A DNA stretch of 64,000 bases from Blautia coccoides (GTDB taxonomy: Bacteria > Bacillota > Clostridia > Lachnospirales > Lachnospiraceae): positions 2,638,501-2,702,500 of the forward strand of contig NZ_CP136422.1 of assembly GCF_034355335.1 (NCBI RefSeq), in the 5' to 3' direction. Every line of letters begins with the position of its first letter. Positions within the stretch are counted from its first letter, which is position 1. Below are positions 16,738 to 26,139 of the stretch, piece by piece. The notes under the pieces are model-generated. The model was given only the letters and a program-made list of their open reading frames with translations, was not told the DNA's origin and did no database searches. The translations under genes were made by a program, and so were the position numbers.

Positions 16738-18537
16738 ATGAAATGCTACAAGAAAGACTATCCAAGACCCCAGTTTGTACGTGACAACTGGGTAAATCTG
16801 AATGGAACATGGGATTTTGGATTTGATGACGAGAACTGCGGAGAAAAAGAGGCGTGGTATGAGAAGTTCGCAGGTAATAGACAGATTCAGGTTCCCTTTA
16901 CTTATGAGACCAGCCTGAGCGGTATCGGCGAAGAGGAGATCCACGAAAATGTCTGGTACAGACGCAGCTTCACGGCAAAAGGGGAAGAGCTTTGCAAAAA
17001 GAGACTTCTTCTGCATTTTGAAGGCAGTGATTTTATCACAAAGGTGTGGGTGAACGGCAGCTTCGCAGGGAGTCACAGAGGCGGATACTCCCGTTTTTCC
17101 TTTGACGTGACAGAGTTTGTGAAGGACGGGGAAAATGAACTGGTGGTGAAAGTGGAGGATTCCACTGACATCCATCAGCCGAGAGGAAAACAGCGCTGGA
17201 TAAAAGAAAACTTTGCCTGCTGGTATGTGCAGACAACGGGAATCTGGAAAACAGTCTGGATGGAATATGTGCCCAAGATCAGTCTGGACAGTGTGAAGAT
17301 AACCCCGGTCCTTACAGACAACGCGGTGGAGTTAGAATATGAGATCAAAGGGGATTCCGCCTGTCTAGGTGAGGAGCTTCTCGTGGAGGCAGTGGTTAGC
17401 TTTGATGGTATGTTTGTGGCAAAAAGTGTGTCTGCCATGACAGCCTCTCATGTAAGAACGGTGCTGGATGTTTCGGGTACCGGGGAGAATGCCTTTGTCT
17501 GGGGAGTGAGAACTTGGTCTCCGGAGGAACCGGACCTGTATGACATTTCCTTCCGGGTTCTTTATAAAGGAGAGGTCCAGGATGAAGTCGGCTCCTATTT
17601 TGGTATGAGGGAGATCAGAATTGACGGACCCAATATTCTGCTGAACGGCAGACCCCTTTATCAGAGACTGATCCTGGACCAGGGATACTGGAAAGATTCT
17701 CATTTGACCCCGCCCAGTGAGGAGGCGCTGATCGAGGATATCGACAAAATCCATGCCCTAGGCTACAATGGACTGCGCAAACATCAGAAGATAGAGGATG
17801 AGCGTTTCCTATACTGGTGTGATGTAAAGGGCATGCTGGTATGGAGTGAGGCTGCGGCTGCCTACGGATTTTCAGATTATGCGGTGGAGTTGTTCACAAA
17901 AGAGTGGATTGACATTGTACGTCAGAATTATAACCATCCATCCATTATCACCTGGACCCCGTTTAATGAATCCTGGGGAATCCAGAGAGTGGAAGTGGAT
18001 AGAAGACAGCAGCATTTTACAGAGGCAGTTTACCATCTCACAAAGAGCATGGACGGATACCGCCCTGTGGTGGTCAACGACGGGTGGGAACATACGGTTT
18101 CTGATATTATTACCCTTCATGACTATGAGGAGTGCGGCGATATTTTCTATAACCGGTACGCGGGACACAAAGAGGAAATCCTGAATACAGAGATGTATCA
18201 CAGCAGCAGCAAATCTGCTATGGCCAACGGATACGAATACAAAGGCCAGCCTGTGCTTATCAGTGAGTATGGAGGGATCGCCTTCAACAATGACGACAGC
18301 GGTTGGGGATACGGCAATAAAGTGAACAGCAAAGAAGAGTTCATCCGCCGTTTTGATGAGATCACCACGGCTGTGAAAAAGGTGCCTTATATCTGCGGCT
18401 TCTGCTATACGCAGGTGTCAGATGTTCAGCAGGAGATCAACGGTCTTATGGACATGGAGAGAAACTTCAAGGTGGAACCTGAAATCATCAAAGAGATCAA
18501 CGAAAGACATGTGGGGTACTGGAGATCTTACATGTAA
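16738..18537 (+). CDS. Glycoside hydrolase family 2 enzyme (beta-galactosidase/glucuronidase-like)
   Basis: A 599-residue protein without signal peptide, so it acts in the cytoplasm on imported glycosides. The domain order is GH2 sugar-binding jelly roll (about 1-180), immunoglobulin-like domain (about 185-290) and TIM barrel (about 295-590). The acid/base is Glu411 in NHPSIITWTPFNESWG, and the nucleophile is Glu510 in ISEYGG. AAGGAGG lies 9 nt before the ATG. At about 600 residues it is much shorter than LacZ and matches the short GH2 forms. Whether it cuts beta-galactosides, glucuronides, mannosides or another linkage cannot be told. It is the last gene of the importer operon. Confidence 0.9.
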   Translation: MKCYKKDYPRPQFVRDNWVNLNGTWDFGFDDENCGEKEAWYEKFAGNRQIQVPFTYETSLSGIGEEEIHENVWYRRSFTAKGEELCKKRLLLHFEGSDFITKVWVNGSFAGSHRGGYSRFSFDVTEFVKDGENELVVKVEDSTDIHQPRGKQRWIKENFACWYVQTTGIWKTVWMEYVPKISLDSVKITPVLTDNAVELEYEIKGDSACLGEELLVEAVVSFDGMFVAKSVSAMTASHVRTVLDVSGTGENAFVWGVRTWSPEEPDLYDISFRVLYKGEVQDEVGSYFGMREIRIDGPNILLNGRPLYQRLILDQGYWKDSHLTPPSEEALIEDIDKIHALGYNGLRKHQKIEDERFLYWCDVKGMLVWSEAAAAYGFSDYAVELFTKEWIDIVRQNYNHPSIITWTPFNESWGIQRVEVDRRQQHFTEAVYHLTKSMDGYRPVVVNDGWEHTVSDIITLHDYEECGDIFYNRYAGHKEEILNTEMYHSSSKSAMANGYEYKGQPVLISEYGGIAFNNDDSGWGYGNKVNSKEEFIRRFDEITTAVKKVPYICGFCYTQVSDVQQEINGLMDMERNFKVEPEIIKEINERHVGYWRSYM

Positions 18538-18540
18538 TAT

Positions 18541-18683
18541 GTTACGATTCAGTCTTTCGGCTTCATAGCAACAAAAGCATGCACACAGACTGCACAAACG
18601 GCAGTCTGGCGCGTGGTTGCCTCGGGATTGCCTTGCAAATGCAAGGCAACACCTCGCGGGACAGTGGAAGGCTGAACTGTTAC
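18541..18683. repeat. 143-nt nested palindromic element after the GH2 gene
   Basis: Outer arms 18541-18558 and 18666-18683 can pair at about 16 of 18 positions, counting G-U pairs. Inside are two clean hairpins: CAGACTGC with GCAGTCTG (18586-18608) and TTGCCTTGCA with TGCAAGGCAA (18628-18649). It is non-coding and is followed by an ordinary terminator, so it is not needed to end the operon. It may be a dispersed intergenic repeat or a structured RNA; the sequence alone does not decide. Confidence 0.5.
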
Positions 18684-18694
18684 TGTAATATACA

Positions 18695-18735
18695 ACAGCT
18701 CTGCGGAAAAAGCATAGACCGCAGAGCTGTTTTTG
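18695..18735 (+). terminator. Intrinsic terminator after the GH2 operon
   Basis: A perfect 12-bp stem (ACAGCTCTGCGG with CCGCAGAGCTGT) is followed by TTTTTG. It lies between convergent genes. Confidence 0.92.
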
Positions 18736-18764
18736 TAATGCAGCGACTGGAGGACTAATTTCTT

Positions 18765-20405
18765 CTATTCGGAGGGAAGTTCTTTTACGGGTAGGTTTTT
18801 ACGGTATTCCGGTATAGAGTATATCACAAGCAGATCATTTTCCATGATAACAGTGTCACCCTTTGGAACAATGGTCTCCTCCCCGCGCAGTATCATAATG
18901 ACCAGTTCTCCCGGATAAGGGGAAAAGTCGGAAATCTTAATGCCAATCCAGGGGCTTTTGGCAGTTATTTTCATCTCTGTCAGTTCCAGATTTTCCTGCT
19001 CCTGATAGCCGCGGGCACTTAACACCGCTGTATCTCCCGGGAGAAAAACAGTTTCCCCGCTGGGTATCATGGTTTCCTCTCCCCGCAGAAGCATAAGAAA
19101 CAGAGTGTCAGGGGGAAGGGAGATGTCTTTGACTGCCGTATGACTCCAGGTGTGTTCTTCTGTTATACGGATTCTGATAAACTGCAGGTCCACCTCCTCA
19201 GAATAATCACTGAAAGTCTTCATAACATCTGCATTCGTATCACTCATGTTAAGCTTTTTAGCAGCCTGGGACAAAAAGCTTCCCTGGAATAAAATAGACA
19301 GGAGTACAATACAAAATACGATATGGTAGACATCAAAACTTGTATAGGCGTCATCTACAGTTGCCATAATGGCGAAAACAATAGAGGCAGCACCTCTGAG
19401 TCCTGCAAAGGAGATGAGAACCTGCTGGTTGAAGCGGCATTTGAAAGGCGTCAGTATGGAGGCAACTGCCAGAGGCCTTGCCACCAGTGTGAGGAACAGG
19501 GCAATCGCCAGGGCAGGCAGGAAAATAGAGGGCAGCTTTGACGGCGTTGCCAAAAGACCCAGGAGAAAGAAGATCAGCATCTGCATAAGTCCTGTGATCC
19601 CGTCAAAAAAGTTTACCAGTGATTTTTTATTCCTGATCTTAGTATTTCCAAGGATGATCCCCACCATGTAGGCGCTCAGATATCCGTTTCCCCCCGCCAT
19701 GGAGGGCAGCGTATAGGACAGAAGCGCGACTGCGATGACAAAAGCCATATCAAATCCTGCAATATGGAACTGCATGTGCCGCAGGATAAAACGGGCGGCA
19801 AAGGCTATAAGACATCCAAAAAGAATCCCGAAGAAAAGCTGGGCAAATATCATAGAAAGGACAGAGCCTGTGCTGGCTGTGCCGCTCATGGCGGAGAGGA
19901 CCACTGCAGTCAGCATGTAGGAGCAGGGGTCATTGCTTCCGCTTTCCAGTTCCAGCATGGAGGCAGTGCCGTATTTTAATCCCATATTTTTGGAACGGAG
20001 AATGGAGAAGACAGAGGCGGCATCTGTGGAACTGATGACAGAACCGATGAGCATGCTGTCCAGAAAGCTGAATTTAAGAACAAAGTAACAGAAGAAGCCT
20101 GTGAGGGCAGCCGTGATCACAACACCCAGTGTGGAGAGGAGCACAGATTTGACAGCAACCGGCCTGGCTTCATTCCAGTTGGTGCCGAAACCGCCGTAGA
20201 ACATAATAAAGATCAAGGCGATGGAACAGATATTTTCCGCAAGGGGATAATTGTCAAAGGGGATTTTCAGTATACCGTCTGTGCCGAAAGCCATACCGAG
20301 GACGATAAATGCCAGCAGCATGGGCACGCCTATTTTTTCGGAAATCCGGTGCAGCAGAATACAGAGCAGAATTACAGATGAGATCAAGAGCAAATTCCAT
20401 GTCAT
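18765..20405 (-). CDS. Cation/proton antiporter, CPA1 family with C-terminal regulatory domain (NhaP2-like)
   Basis: A 546-residue protein. The first 390 residues form a 12-13 helix Na+/H+ exchanger domain; the sequences SVISSTDAASVFSILRS and MLELESGSNDPCSYML are the conserved ion-binding blocks. The last 130 residues form two TrkA-C-like domains (DTLFLMLLRGEETMIPSG and ELVIMILRGEETIVPKG), repeated and probably ligand sensing. This layout fits the CvrA/NhaP2 potassium/proton antiporters. AGGAGG lies 8 nt before the ATG. It is monocistronic and divergent from udp. The transported ion, potassium or sodium, is unresolved. Confidence 0.9.
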   Translation of the reverse strand: MTWNLLLISSVILLCILLHRISEKIGVPMLLAFIVLGMAFGTDGILKIPFDNYPLAENICSIALIFIMFYGGFGTNWNEARPVAVKSVLLSTLGVVITAALTGFFCYFVLKFSFLDSMLIGSVISSTDAASVFSILRSKNMGLKYGTASMLELESGSNDPCSYMLTAVVLSAMSGTASTGSVLSMIFAQLFFGILFGCLIAFAARFILRHMQFHIAGFDMAFVIAVALLSYTLPSMAGGNGYLSAYMVGIILGNTKIRNKKSLVNFFDGITGLMQMLIFFLLGLLATPSKLPSIFLPALAIALFLTLVARPLAVASILTPFKCRFNQQVLISFAGLRGAASIVFAIMATVDDAYTSFDVYHIVFCIVLLSILFQGSFLSQAAKKLNMSDTNADVMKTFSDYSEEVDLQFIRIRITEEHTWSHTAVKDISLPPDTLFLMLLRGEETMIPSGETVFLPGDTAVLSARGYQEQENLELTEMKITAKSPWIGIKISDFSPYPGELVIMILRGEETIVPKGDTVIMENDLLVIYSIPEYRKNLPVKELPSE

Positions 20406-20490
20406 TGTTTATACCTCCTGGTGTGTGTCCGCAGTTGAAGCAGAAGTTTTCGGTGCCGGGCAGGCGTCAGGGATAGTGAAACCTGACATT

Positions 20491-20519
20491 ATTGTATCAC
20501 AAAATCATGTTTTTGTAAA
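20491..20519 (-). promoter_or_regulatory. Promoter of the antiporter gene
   Basis: On the minus strand TTTACA (20519-20514) and TACAAT (20496-20491) are separated by 17 bp, 86 bp before the start codon. Confidence 0.65.
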
Positions 20520-20604
20520 AAAGAGACACATGACCTTTTTTATTTGCTGTGATTTGTTATAATAAATCTATGAGCCACGTAAATTACAGGAAAGGGATGA
20601 ATAT

Positions 20605-21402
20605 ATGATAAATTATTCGGAAGTAGAGGGAAAACAATATCACACACAGGTGGGAAGAGGTGATGTAGGGCGCTATGTCATCATGCCGGGCGACCCTAAG
20701 CGGTGTGAAAAGATAGCAAAATATTTTGATGATCCAAAGCTGATCGCAGACAGTAGAGAGTATGTGACCTATACGGGAACACTGGAGGGAGAGATGGTCA
20801 GCGTAACCTCCACGGGTATTGGAGGTCCTTCTGCATCCATTGCAATGGAAGAATTGGTCATGTCAGGCGCGGATACCTTTATCCGGATCGGCACTTGCGG
20901 GGGAATGGATCTGGATGTGAAAAGCGGTGACCTTGTCATTGCCAACGGAGCCATCCGCATGGAAGGGACCAGTAGGGAGTACGCCCCCATTGAGTTCCCG
21001 GCTGTACCTGATTTTGATGTGACAAATGCCCTTGTAAGTGCAGCAAAGACACTTAAAAAACCTTATCATGTGGGAGTGGTGCAGTGTAAGGACTCTTTTT
21101 TCGGCCAGCACTCCCCGGAGACAAAACCGGTGGGGTATGAACTGCTGAACAAATGGGACGCATGGCTGAAGCTGGGCTGCAAAGCTTCTGAGATGGAATC
21201 CGCGGCCCTTTTCATTGTTGCCAGTTATCTGAAGGTACGGGCCGGCAGCGTTTTCCTGGTGGTTGCCAACCAGGAACGGGCCAAAAAAGATATGCCAAAT
21301 CCTGTTGTGCACGATACAGAAAGCGCGATCCAGGTGGCAGTGGAAGCTGTCAGGGCCTTGATACGGAAGGAAAATGCCGGGAAGAGGGACAGAGGGGAAT
21401 GA
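20605..21402 (+). CDS. udp: Uridine phosphorylase
   Basis: A 265-residue nucleoside phosphorylase of the PNP/UDP superfamily that splits uridine with phosphate into uracil and ribose 1-phosphate. [14 protein letters not shown] is the phosphate loop, [16 protein letters not shown] and IRIGTCGG follow the E. coli Udp pattern, and EMESAALF holds the ribose-binding residues. The uridine-type Gln/Arg region is not clear enough to exclude broader specificity. A TATAAT box lies at 20558-20563 with a poor -35. The gene overlaps deoB by 4 bp, and the two products work in sequence on ribose 1-phosphate. Confidence 0.85.
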   Translation: MINYSEVEGKQYHTQVGRGDVGRYVIMPGDPKRCEKIAKYFDDPKLIADSREYVTYTGTLEGEMVSVTSTGIGGPSASIAMEELVMSGADTFIRIGTCGGMDLDVKSGDLVIANGAIRMEGTSREYAPIEFPAVPDFDVTNALVSAAKTLKKPYHVGVVQCKDSFFGQHSPETKPVGYELLNKWDAWLKLGCKASEMESAALFIVASYLKVRAGSVFLVVANQERAKKDMPNPVVHDTESAIQVAVEAVRALIRKENAGKRDRGE

Positions 21403-22613
21403 CTATGGAAAATAAAGAGAGATTCAGAAGAGTATTCGTGATCGTGATAGATTCCTTGGGGGTAGGCGGCGCAGTGGACGCGGCTGAGTTTGGAGATGCA
21501 GGGGCAGACACCCTGGGACATATTGCTTCTCATGTAAAAGGCTTCTCCCTGCCCAATCTGCAGAAGCTGGGAATCGCAAATCTTCACCCACTGGAGAAAA
21601 TAGCGCCTGTGGAACATCCCATGGGGTATTACACAAAACTGAATGAGATCAGCAGGGGGAAGGATACCATGACAGGTCACTGGGAGATGATGGGGCTGAA
21701 AACAGAAAAGCCCTTTATCACCTTTACGGAGACAGGGTTTCCTCCGGAATTGATCTTGGAGCTTGAAAAGCGGACCGGGCATAAGGTGATCGGCAATAAA
21801 AGCGCCAGCGGGACGGAAATTCTGGATGAGCTGGGAGAGGAGGAAATAGCAACCGGGCATATGATCGTGTATACCTCTGCCGACTCTGTACTCCAGATCT
21901 GCGGCAATGAGGAAACCTTTGGCCTTGAAGAACTGTACCGGTGCTGTGAAATTGCAAGAGAACTTACCATGAGAGATGAGTGGAAGGTGGGAAGAGTCAT
22001 TGCAAGACCCTATGTGGGCAGGAAGAAAGGCGAATTTAAGCGCACCAGTAACCGCCATGACTATGCGGTTAAGCCTTTCGGGAAAACTGTGCTGAACGCT
22101 CTGAAGGATGCAGGGCTGGATGTGATTTCCATTGGTAAGATCAATGATATTTTTGCCGGGGAGGGAATCACAAAAGCGCTGAAGTCCAAAAGCTCTGTCC
22201 ATGGTATGGAGCAGACCATTCAGGAGGCCAAAGAGGATGATTTTCACGGGCTTTGTTTTGTGAACCTGGTGGATTTTGATGCCCTTTGGGGCCACAGGAG
22301 AGACCCGGAAGGGTATGCCGGAGAGCTTATGAGATTTGATGAGAAGCTGGGGATCCTGCTTCACACTATGAGGGAGGATGACATGCTCATCATCACAGCC
22401 GATCATGGAAACGACCCCACCTATACAGGGACAGACCACACCAGGGAACAGGTGCCGTTTCTGATCTGGTCCCCCTCTTTTAAGGAGGGAAAGGAGCTTC
22501 CCAAGGCGGATTCCTTTGCCGTGGTGGGCGCCTGCGTGGCTGAGAATTTCGGCATACCTATGCCAAAGGGGACGATTTCCATATCCAAAAACTACCTGGA
22601 GGAATGCAGATGA
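21399..22613 (+). CDS. deoB: Phosphopentomutase
   Basis: A 404-residue enzyme of the alkaline phosphatase superfamily that interconverts ribose (or deoxyribose) 1- and 5-phosphate. The N-terminal metal and nucleophile region reads [26 protein letters not shown], and MTGHWEMMG follows. The C-terminal metal block [21 protein letters not shown] is intact. It is coupled to udp by a 4-bp overlap, with a second possible start at 21405, and to add by an ATGA overlap. Together the three genes form a nucleoside salvage operon feeding pentose phosphates. Confidence 0.95.
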   Translation: MTMENKERFRRVFVIVIDSLGVGGAVDAAEFGDAGADTLGHIASHVKGFSLPNLQKLGIANLHPLEKIAPVEHPMGYYTKLNEISRGKDTMTGHWEMMGLKTEKPFITFTETGFPPELILELEKRTGHKVIGNKSASGTEILDELGEEEIATGHMIVYTSADSVLQICGNEETFGLEELYRCCEIARELTMRDEWKVGRVIARPYVGRKKGEFKRTSNRHDYAVKPFGKTVLNALKDAGLDVISIGKINDIFAGEGITKALKSKSSVHGMEQTIQEAKEDDFHGLCFVNLVDFDALWGHRRDPEGYAGELMRFDEKLGILLHTMREDDMLIITADHGNDPTYTGTDHTREQVPFLIWSPSFKEGKELPKADSFAVVGACVAENFGIPMPKGTISISKNYLEECR

Positions 22614-23566
22614 ATACCATTGGGGAACTGAAAAAATATGACCTGCACTGTCATCTGGATGGGTCTCTTTCTGAGGCAGTCATCCGGAAACTAGCTGCAG
22701 GAGCCGGGGTGGAGATCCCGGCAGGAGAAAAGCTTATGGAGCTTTTACAGGTGGAGCCGGACTGCAGAAGTCTGAAAGAGTATCTGGAAAAATTTGATCT
22801 GCCGCTGTCCTGCCTGGCGGACCGGGACAGCTTTAGGACCGCTGTGTCAGAACTGCTTGGTGACGGGGCAAAAGAAAATGTGGTATACATGGAAATCCGG
22901 TTTGCGCCTCTTTTATCTGTGCGTGACGGTCTTACCTGCAGGCAGATCATTGAGGGAGCGCTGGACGGCCTTTGGGAAGGAAAAGAGAAATACGGTGTGG
23001 ATGGAAATCTGATCCTATGCGGTATGCGGCATATGCCGGTGGAACAGAATGTGGAGCTTGCAGAAACTGCCAGGGAATACCTGGGGCAGGGGGTGGCAGC
23101 TCTTGACCTGGCAGGAGATGAGGCTGCTTTTCCGGTTAAGCTGCACGCCAAAATGTTTGAAACCGCCAGAAAACTGGGAATTCCTTTTACCATCCACGCA
23201 GGAGAATGCGGCAGTCCCAGGAGTGTGTGGGATGCCATAGAGCTGGGGGCTGACAGGATTGGCCATGGCATCGCCGTCAGTAAGGATAAAGAACTGAAAG
23301 CTTGGTGCGCTGCAAAGCAGATTCCCCTTGAAATGTGCCCTTCCAGCAATCTCCAGACCAGGGCGGTTAAAAACATGGAAGAATATCCGTTTCTGGAATT
23401 TCTGGAGGCAGGCATTCCCGTAACCGTGAATACGGATAACCGGACAGTCAGCAAAACCACCATAACCGGGGAACTGGAACTGCTTCAGGCATATTACCAC
23501 ATCACTTACAGCGATATGGAGCTTCTGATGAAGCATGCGGCTCAGGCGGCATTTATCCATAATTGA
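22610..23566 (+). CDS. add: Adenosine deaminase
   Basis: A 318-residue zinc hydrolase that converts adenosine to inosine. HCHLDGSL gives the first metal histidines, FTIHAGECG the substrate glutamate region, RIGHGIAV the next histidine and VNTDNRTVS the metal aspartate. NTDN instead of NTDDP is common in bacterial Add proteins. I prefer ATG 22610, which gives GGAGG a 7-nt spacing and an ATGA overlap with deoB; ATG 22604 is too close to the ribosome binding site. The palindrome just after the stop may also serve as its terminator. Confidence 0.92.
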   Translation: MNTIGELKKYDLHCHLDGSLSEAVIRKLAAGAGVEIPAGEKLMELLQVEPDCRSLKEYLEKFDLPLSCLADRDSFRTAVSELLGDGAKENVVYMEIRFAPLLSVRDGLTCRQIIEGALDGLWEGKEKYGVDGNLILCGMRHMPVEQNVELAETAREYLGQGVAALDLAGDEAAFPVKLHAKMFETARKLGIPFTIHAGECGSPRSVWDAIELGADRIGHGIAVSKDKELKAWCAAKQIPLEMCPSSNLQTRAVKNMEEYPFLEFLEAGIPVTVNTDNRTVSKTTITGELELLQAYYHITYSDMELLMKHAAQAAFIHN

Positions 23567-23619
23567 CAAAACTAACACCGTTCGTATATAATATAGATAA
23601 TACGAACGGTGTTAGTTTT
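23563..23619 (+). promoter_or_regulatory. Promoter and perfect palindromic operator of the TetR-MATE operon
   Basis: Consensus TTGACA (23563-23568) and TATAAT (23587-23592) are separated by 18 bp. A perfect inverted repeat with 20-bp arms (23568-23587 and 23600-23619, centre 12 bp) covers the spacer, the -10 box and the start point. This is the expected place for autorepression by the TetR protein encoded 49 bp downstream. The right arm ends in TTTTT, so the element can also fold as a terminator for add. Confidence 0.88.
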
Positions 23620-23668
23620 TGCTTTTATTTAGTAAGTTTGCTTTGCATCTGAGAAACAAGGAGGCATA

Positions 23669-24295
23669 ATGGGAAGAAAAGGACTGAATACGGAAGTGAT
23701 CGCGGAGGCGGCTATTGGGCTGGTGGAGGAGAAGGGATACCGGAATTTTTCCATGCGTGAACTGGCAGCCCGTCTGGGAGTACAGCCGGCTTCTCTCTAT
23801 AATCATGTAAATGGTATAGAGGCGGTTTATACAGCAGTGGGCCTTCACGGAATATCAATTCTGGAAAAGGCACTGGAGCAGGCATACGGGTTTCAGGATT
23901 TTACGGAAGCGCTCTTGGTCATGGCCAAGGCCTACCGGGGTTTTGCCAAGGACAGTCCGGAGCTGTATCAGGCTGTCATTGAGATGCGCACCTCGGAAAA
24001 TGAAGAGCTGCGTCAGAATATACAGCGTATCATACATCCGTTTCTGGTGCTGATCGGCAGGGTAGTGGAGGACCAGGAGAAAGTGGTGCATTTCCAGAGG
24101 ATGATGCGCAGCGCGCTGCACGGATTTGTTTCCCTGGAGCGGGAAGGATATCTTACTTATGAACTGACAGACAGCAATGCCAGCTTTCATTTTATGGTGG
24201 AAAGCCTGGCAGGGCTTATAATGAGAGAGGGGGAGAAAGAAAATCATGACAGCAGCAGAAATCACAGCAGAGGAGCGGGAACGGAAACAGTATGA
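23669..24295 (+). CDS. TetR family regulator of the adjacent MATE pump
   Basis: A 208-residue protein with an N-terminal TetR helix-turn-helix (FSMRELAARLGVQPASLYNHVNG at about residues 28-50). A C-terminal region resembles the TetR_C_WHG-type ligand domain (YRGFAKDSPELYQAV). AAGGAGG lies 6 nt before the ATG. The gene overlaps the MATE gene by about 50 bp and lies directly behind a perfect palindromic operator. Autorepression and pump control, relieved by a pump substrate, is the inferred circuit. Confidence 0.9.
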   Translation: MGRKGLNTEVIAEAAIGLVEEKGYRNFSMRELAARLGVQPASLYNHVNGIEAVYTAVGLHGISILEKALEQAYGFQDFTEALLVMAKAYRGFAKDSPELYQAVIEMRTSENEELRQNIQRIIHPFLVLIGRVVEDQEKVVHFQRMMRSALHGFVSLEREGYLTYELTDSNASFHFMVESLAGLIMREGEKENHDSSRNHSRGAGTETV

Positions 24296-25652
24296 GAAGA
24301 TGACAGAGACACCGGTGTCCAGTCTGATCGTGGGATTGGGGATTCCTACTATTATAAGTATGCTCATCACCAATATCTACAACACGGCGGATACCTATTT
24401 TGTCAGCCGCCTGGGGACCAGCGCCAGCGGAGCGGTGGGAGTGGTTTTCAGCCTGATGGCAATTCTGCAGGCCTTTGGATTTATGTTCGGACACGGAGCG
24501 GGAAGCATAATCTCCAGAAAGCTTGGAAAAAGGGACCGGGAGAGTGCCAGCAGGTTTGCGTCCACCAGTTTTTTCCTTTCTATTTTGACTGGAATTGTGA
24601 TAGGAGCAGCGGGGATCACATTTTTGACCCCGTTTATGAGAGTGCTGGGCAGTACGGATACTATCCTGCCTTTTGCCAAACAATACGGATTTTTTATATT
24701 GCTGGCAGGTCCTTTTATGACAGGAAGCTGTGTTCTGAATAATATTCTCCGCTATGAGGGAATGGCAGCTTATGCCATGATCGGACTGACCACAGGGGGT
24801 ATCCTGAATATCATAGGAGATCCTATTTTTATGTTTGGCCTGGATCTTGGAGTGGCGGGAGCCGGCCTGGCAACAGCCCTTTCCCAGATGATCAGTTTCT
24901 TTATCCTGCTCTATATGTTTGTAGCGAAAAAGACCCAGAGCAGACTGGCTTTCCGGCTGATGACACGTGATATCCGTGAAATAGGCCTGATCATTGCCAC
25001 GGGATTTCCAAGTCTGATCCGCCAGGGTCTGGGAAGTGTTTCCACCATGCTCCTGAACCATCAGGCAGCGGTATACGGGGACGCGGCGGTGGCTGCTATG
25101 AGTATCGTAAACAGAATCTGTATGCTGGTGTTTTCTGTAGGGCTTGGGCTTGGTCAGGGATTTCAGCCGGTGGCTGCCTTCAACTACGGAGCAGGAAAGT
25201 ATTCCCGTGTAAAGAGAGGGTTCTGGTTTACGGCCGGGTCTGGCGAGGTGATGCTCGGAAGCTTTGCAATCATCTGCCTTCTGGTTTCCTCAGGTATCAT
25301 CGGCATATTCCGGGATGACCCGGAGGTGATCGCCATCGGTGTCTTTGCGCTCCGATGCCAGTGTGCTGCCTTCTTCTTTCAGCCTCTGTCTGTCTGCACC
25401 AATATGATGCTCCAGAGTGTGGGGGAGAGCAAAAAGGCGTCCTTTCTCTCGGCCCTCAGAAGCGGGATATGCTTTATTCCCTTGATCCTTATATTACCTG
25501 CAGTGATGGGGCTTCGAGGGGTGCAGATCGCGCAGGCAGTGGCAGATGTTCTGACCTTTGCCATCTCGCTGCCTCTGGTGGCGGCATTTTTAAAAAGACT
25601 GCCCAAAGATGAGGAAATGCCTGCTGTGAGGACGGCAGAAGTAGATATATGA
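24246..25652 (+). CDS. MATE family efflux transporter
   Basis: A 468-residue membrane protein with twelve predicted helices in two homologous bundles. The N-terminal pattern LGIPTIISMLITNIYNTADTYFVSRLG is typical of MATE proteins, which export drugs or metabolites in exchange for sodium or protons. ATG 24246 has GAGGGGGAG upstream but sits within the TetR gene; ATG 24300 is an alternative that would start closer to the first helix. It is co-transcribed with the TetR gene. The substrate is unknown. Confidence 0.92.
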   Translation: MTAAEITAEERERKQYEKMTETPVSSLIVGLGIPTIISMLITNIYNTADTYFVSRLGTSASGAVGVVFSLMAILQAFGFMFGHGAGSIISRKLGKRDRESASRFASTSFFLSILTGIVIGAAGITFLTPFMRVLGSTDTILPFAKQYGFFILLAGPFMTGSCVLNNILRYEGMAAYAMIGLTTGGILNIIGDPIFMFGLDLGVAGAGLATALSQMISFFILLYMFVAKKTQSRLAFRLMTRDIREIGLIIATGFPSLIRQGLGSVSTMLLNHQAAVYGDAAVAAMSIVNRICMLVFSVGLGLGQGFQPVAAFNYGAGKYSRVKRGFWFTAGSGEVMLGSFAIICLLVSSGIIGIFRDDPEVIAIGVFALRCQCAAFFFQPLSVCTNMMLQSVGESKKASFLSALRSGICFIPLILILPAVMGLRGVQIAQAVADVLTFAISLPLVAAFLKRLPKDEEMPAVRTAEVDI

Positions 25653-25718
25653 AAGAGGATACTGTAGGTCGAAAACTGTACATTTTTATTGAGAGTTCCT
25701 ATGCAGAAAAGGAGTTTT

Positions 25719-26045
25719 ATGATTCCTGCGTATATTAAATCTTATTTATTCGTAATATTCATATTATTAGTTTTTGAATATGTTTTTCATAAAGTATTTA
25801 TTAAAATCCATCCAACATATGCCTCCGGTAAAAAAATAGAGAGACCGCCCTCCTATTTTGGGCCTTTTTCCAAGGGAGAATTTGTGGCCTGGCTTGTCCG
25901 CAGCATAGGAGCGCCTACATGGATTTTTATATTTCCGAATGCAGTTTCAACGATGCATAATAATATAGTGATCGGAGGATTTGTTGTATTTTTTATTGTA
26001 ATTCCCATGATCCTTACGATAAAAATTGATGGACGTAATAACTGA
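25719..26045 (+). CDS. Small membrane protein of unknown function
   Basis: About 108 residues with a hydrophobic N-terminal helix (SYLFVIFILLVFEYVF), a middle polar segment with a PPSYFGPF sequence and a C-terminal helix (IVIGGFVVFFIVIPMILTI). AAGGAG lies 4 nt before ATG 25719; in-frame ATG 25701 and TTG 25689 are alternatives. It is AT-richer than its neighbours and I do not recognise it. It lies 66 bp after the MATE gene and could be part of that operon. Confidence 0.6.
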   Translation: MIPAYIKSYLFVIFILLVFEYVFHKVFIKIHPTYASGKKIERPPSYFGPFSKGEFVAWLVRSIGAPTWIFIFPNAVSTMHNNIVIGGFVVFFIVIPMILTIKIDGRNN

Positions 26046-26085
26046 CAACTGTAAAATGGACGGTTGACAGGCGAAAAATTTAAAT

Positions 26086-26128
26086 AAAGCCCCGCGTTTC
26101 AGACTGAAAATCTGTAACGCGGGGCTTT
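26086..26128. terminator. Bidirectional terminator between the small membrane protein gene and trpB2
   Basis: A perfect 13-bp GC-rich stem (AAAGCCCCGCGTT with AACGCGGGGCTTT) has an AAATAAA run on one side and TTTGG on the other. It lies between convergent genes. Confidence 0.85.
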
Positions 26129-26139
26129 GGCAGGCGTTT

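Noticed and set aside
21225..22439. 404-codon minus-strand open frame across udp and deoB
   Set aside because: It is antisense to two clear enzymes and the translation has no family pattern.
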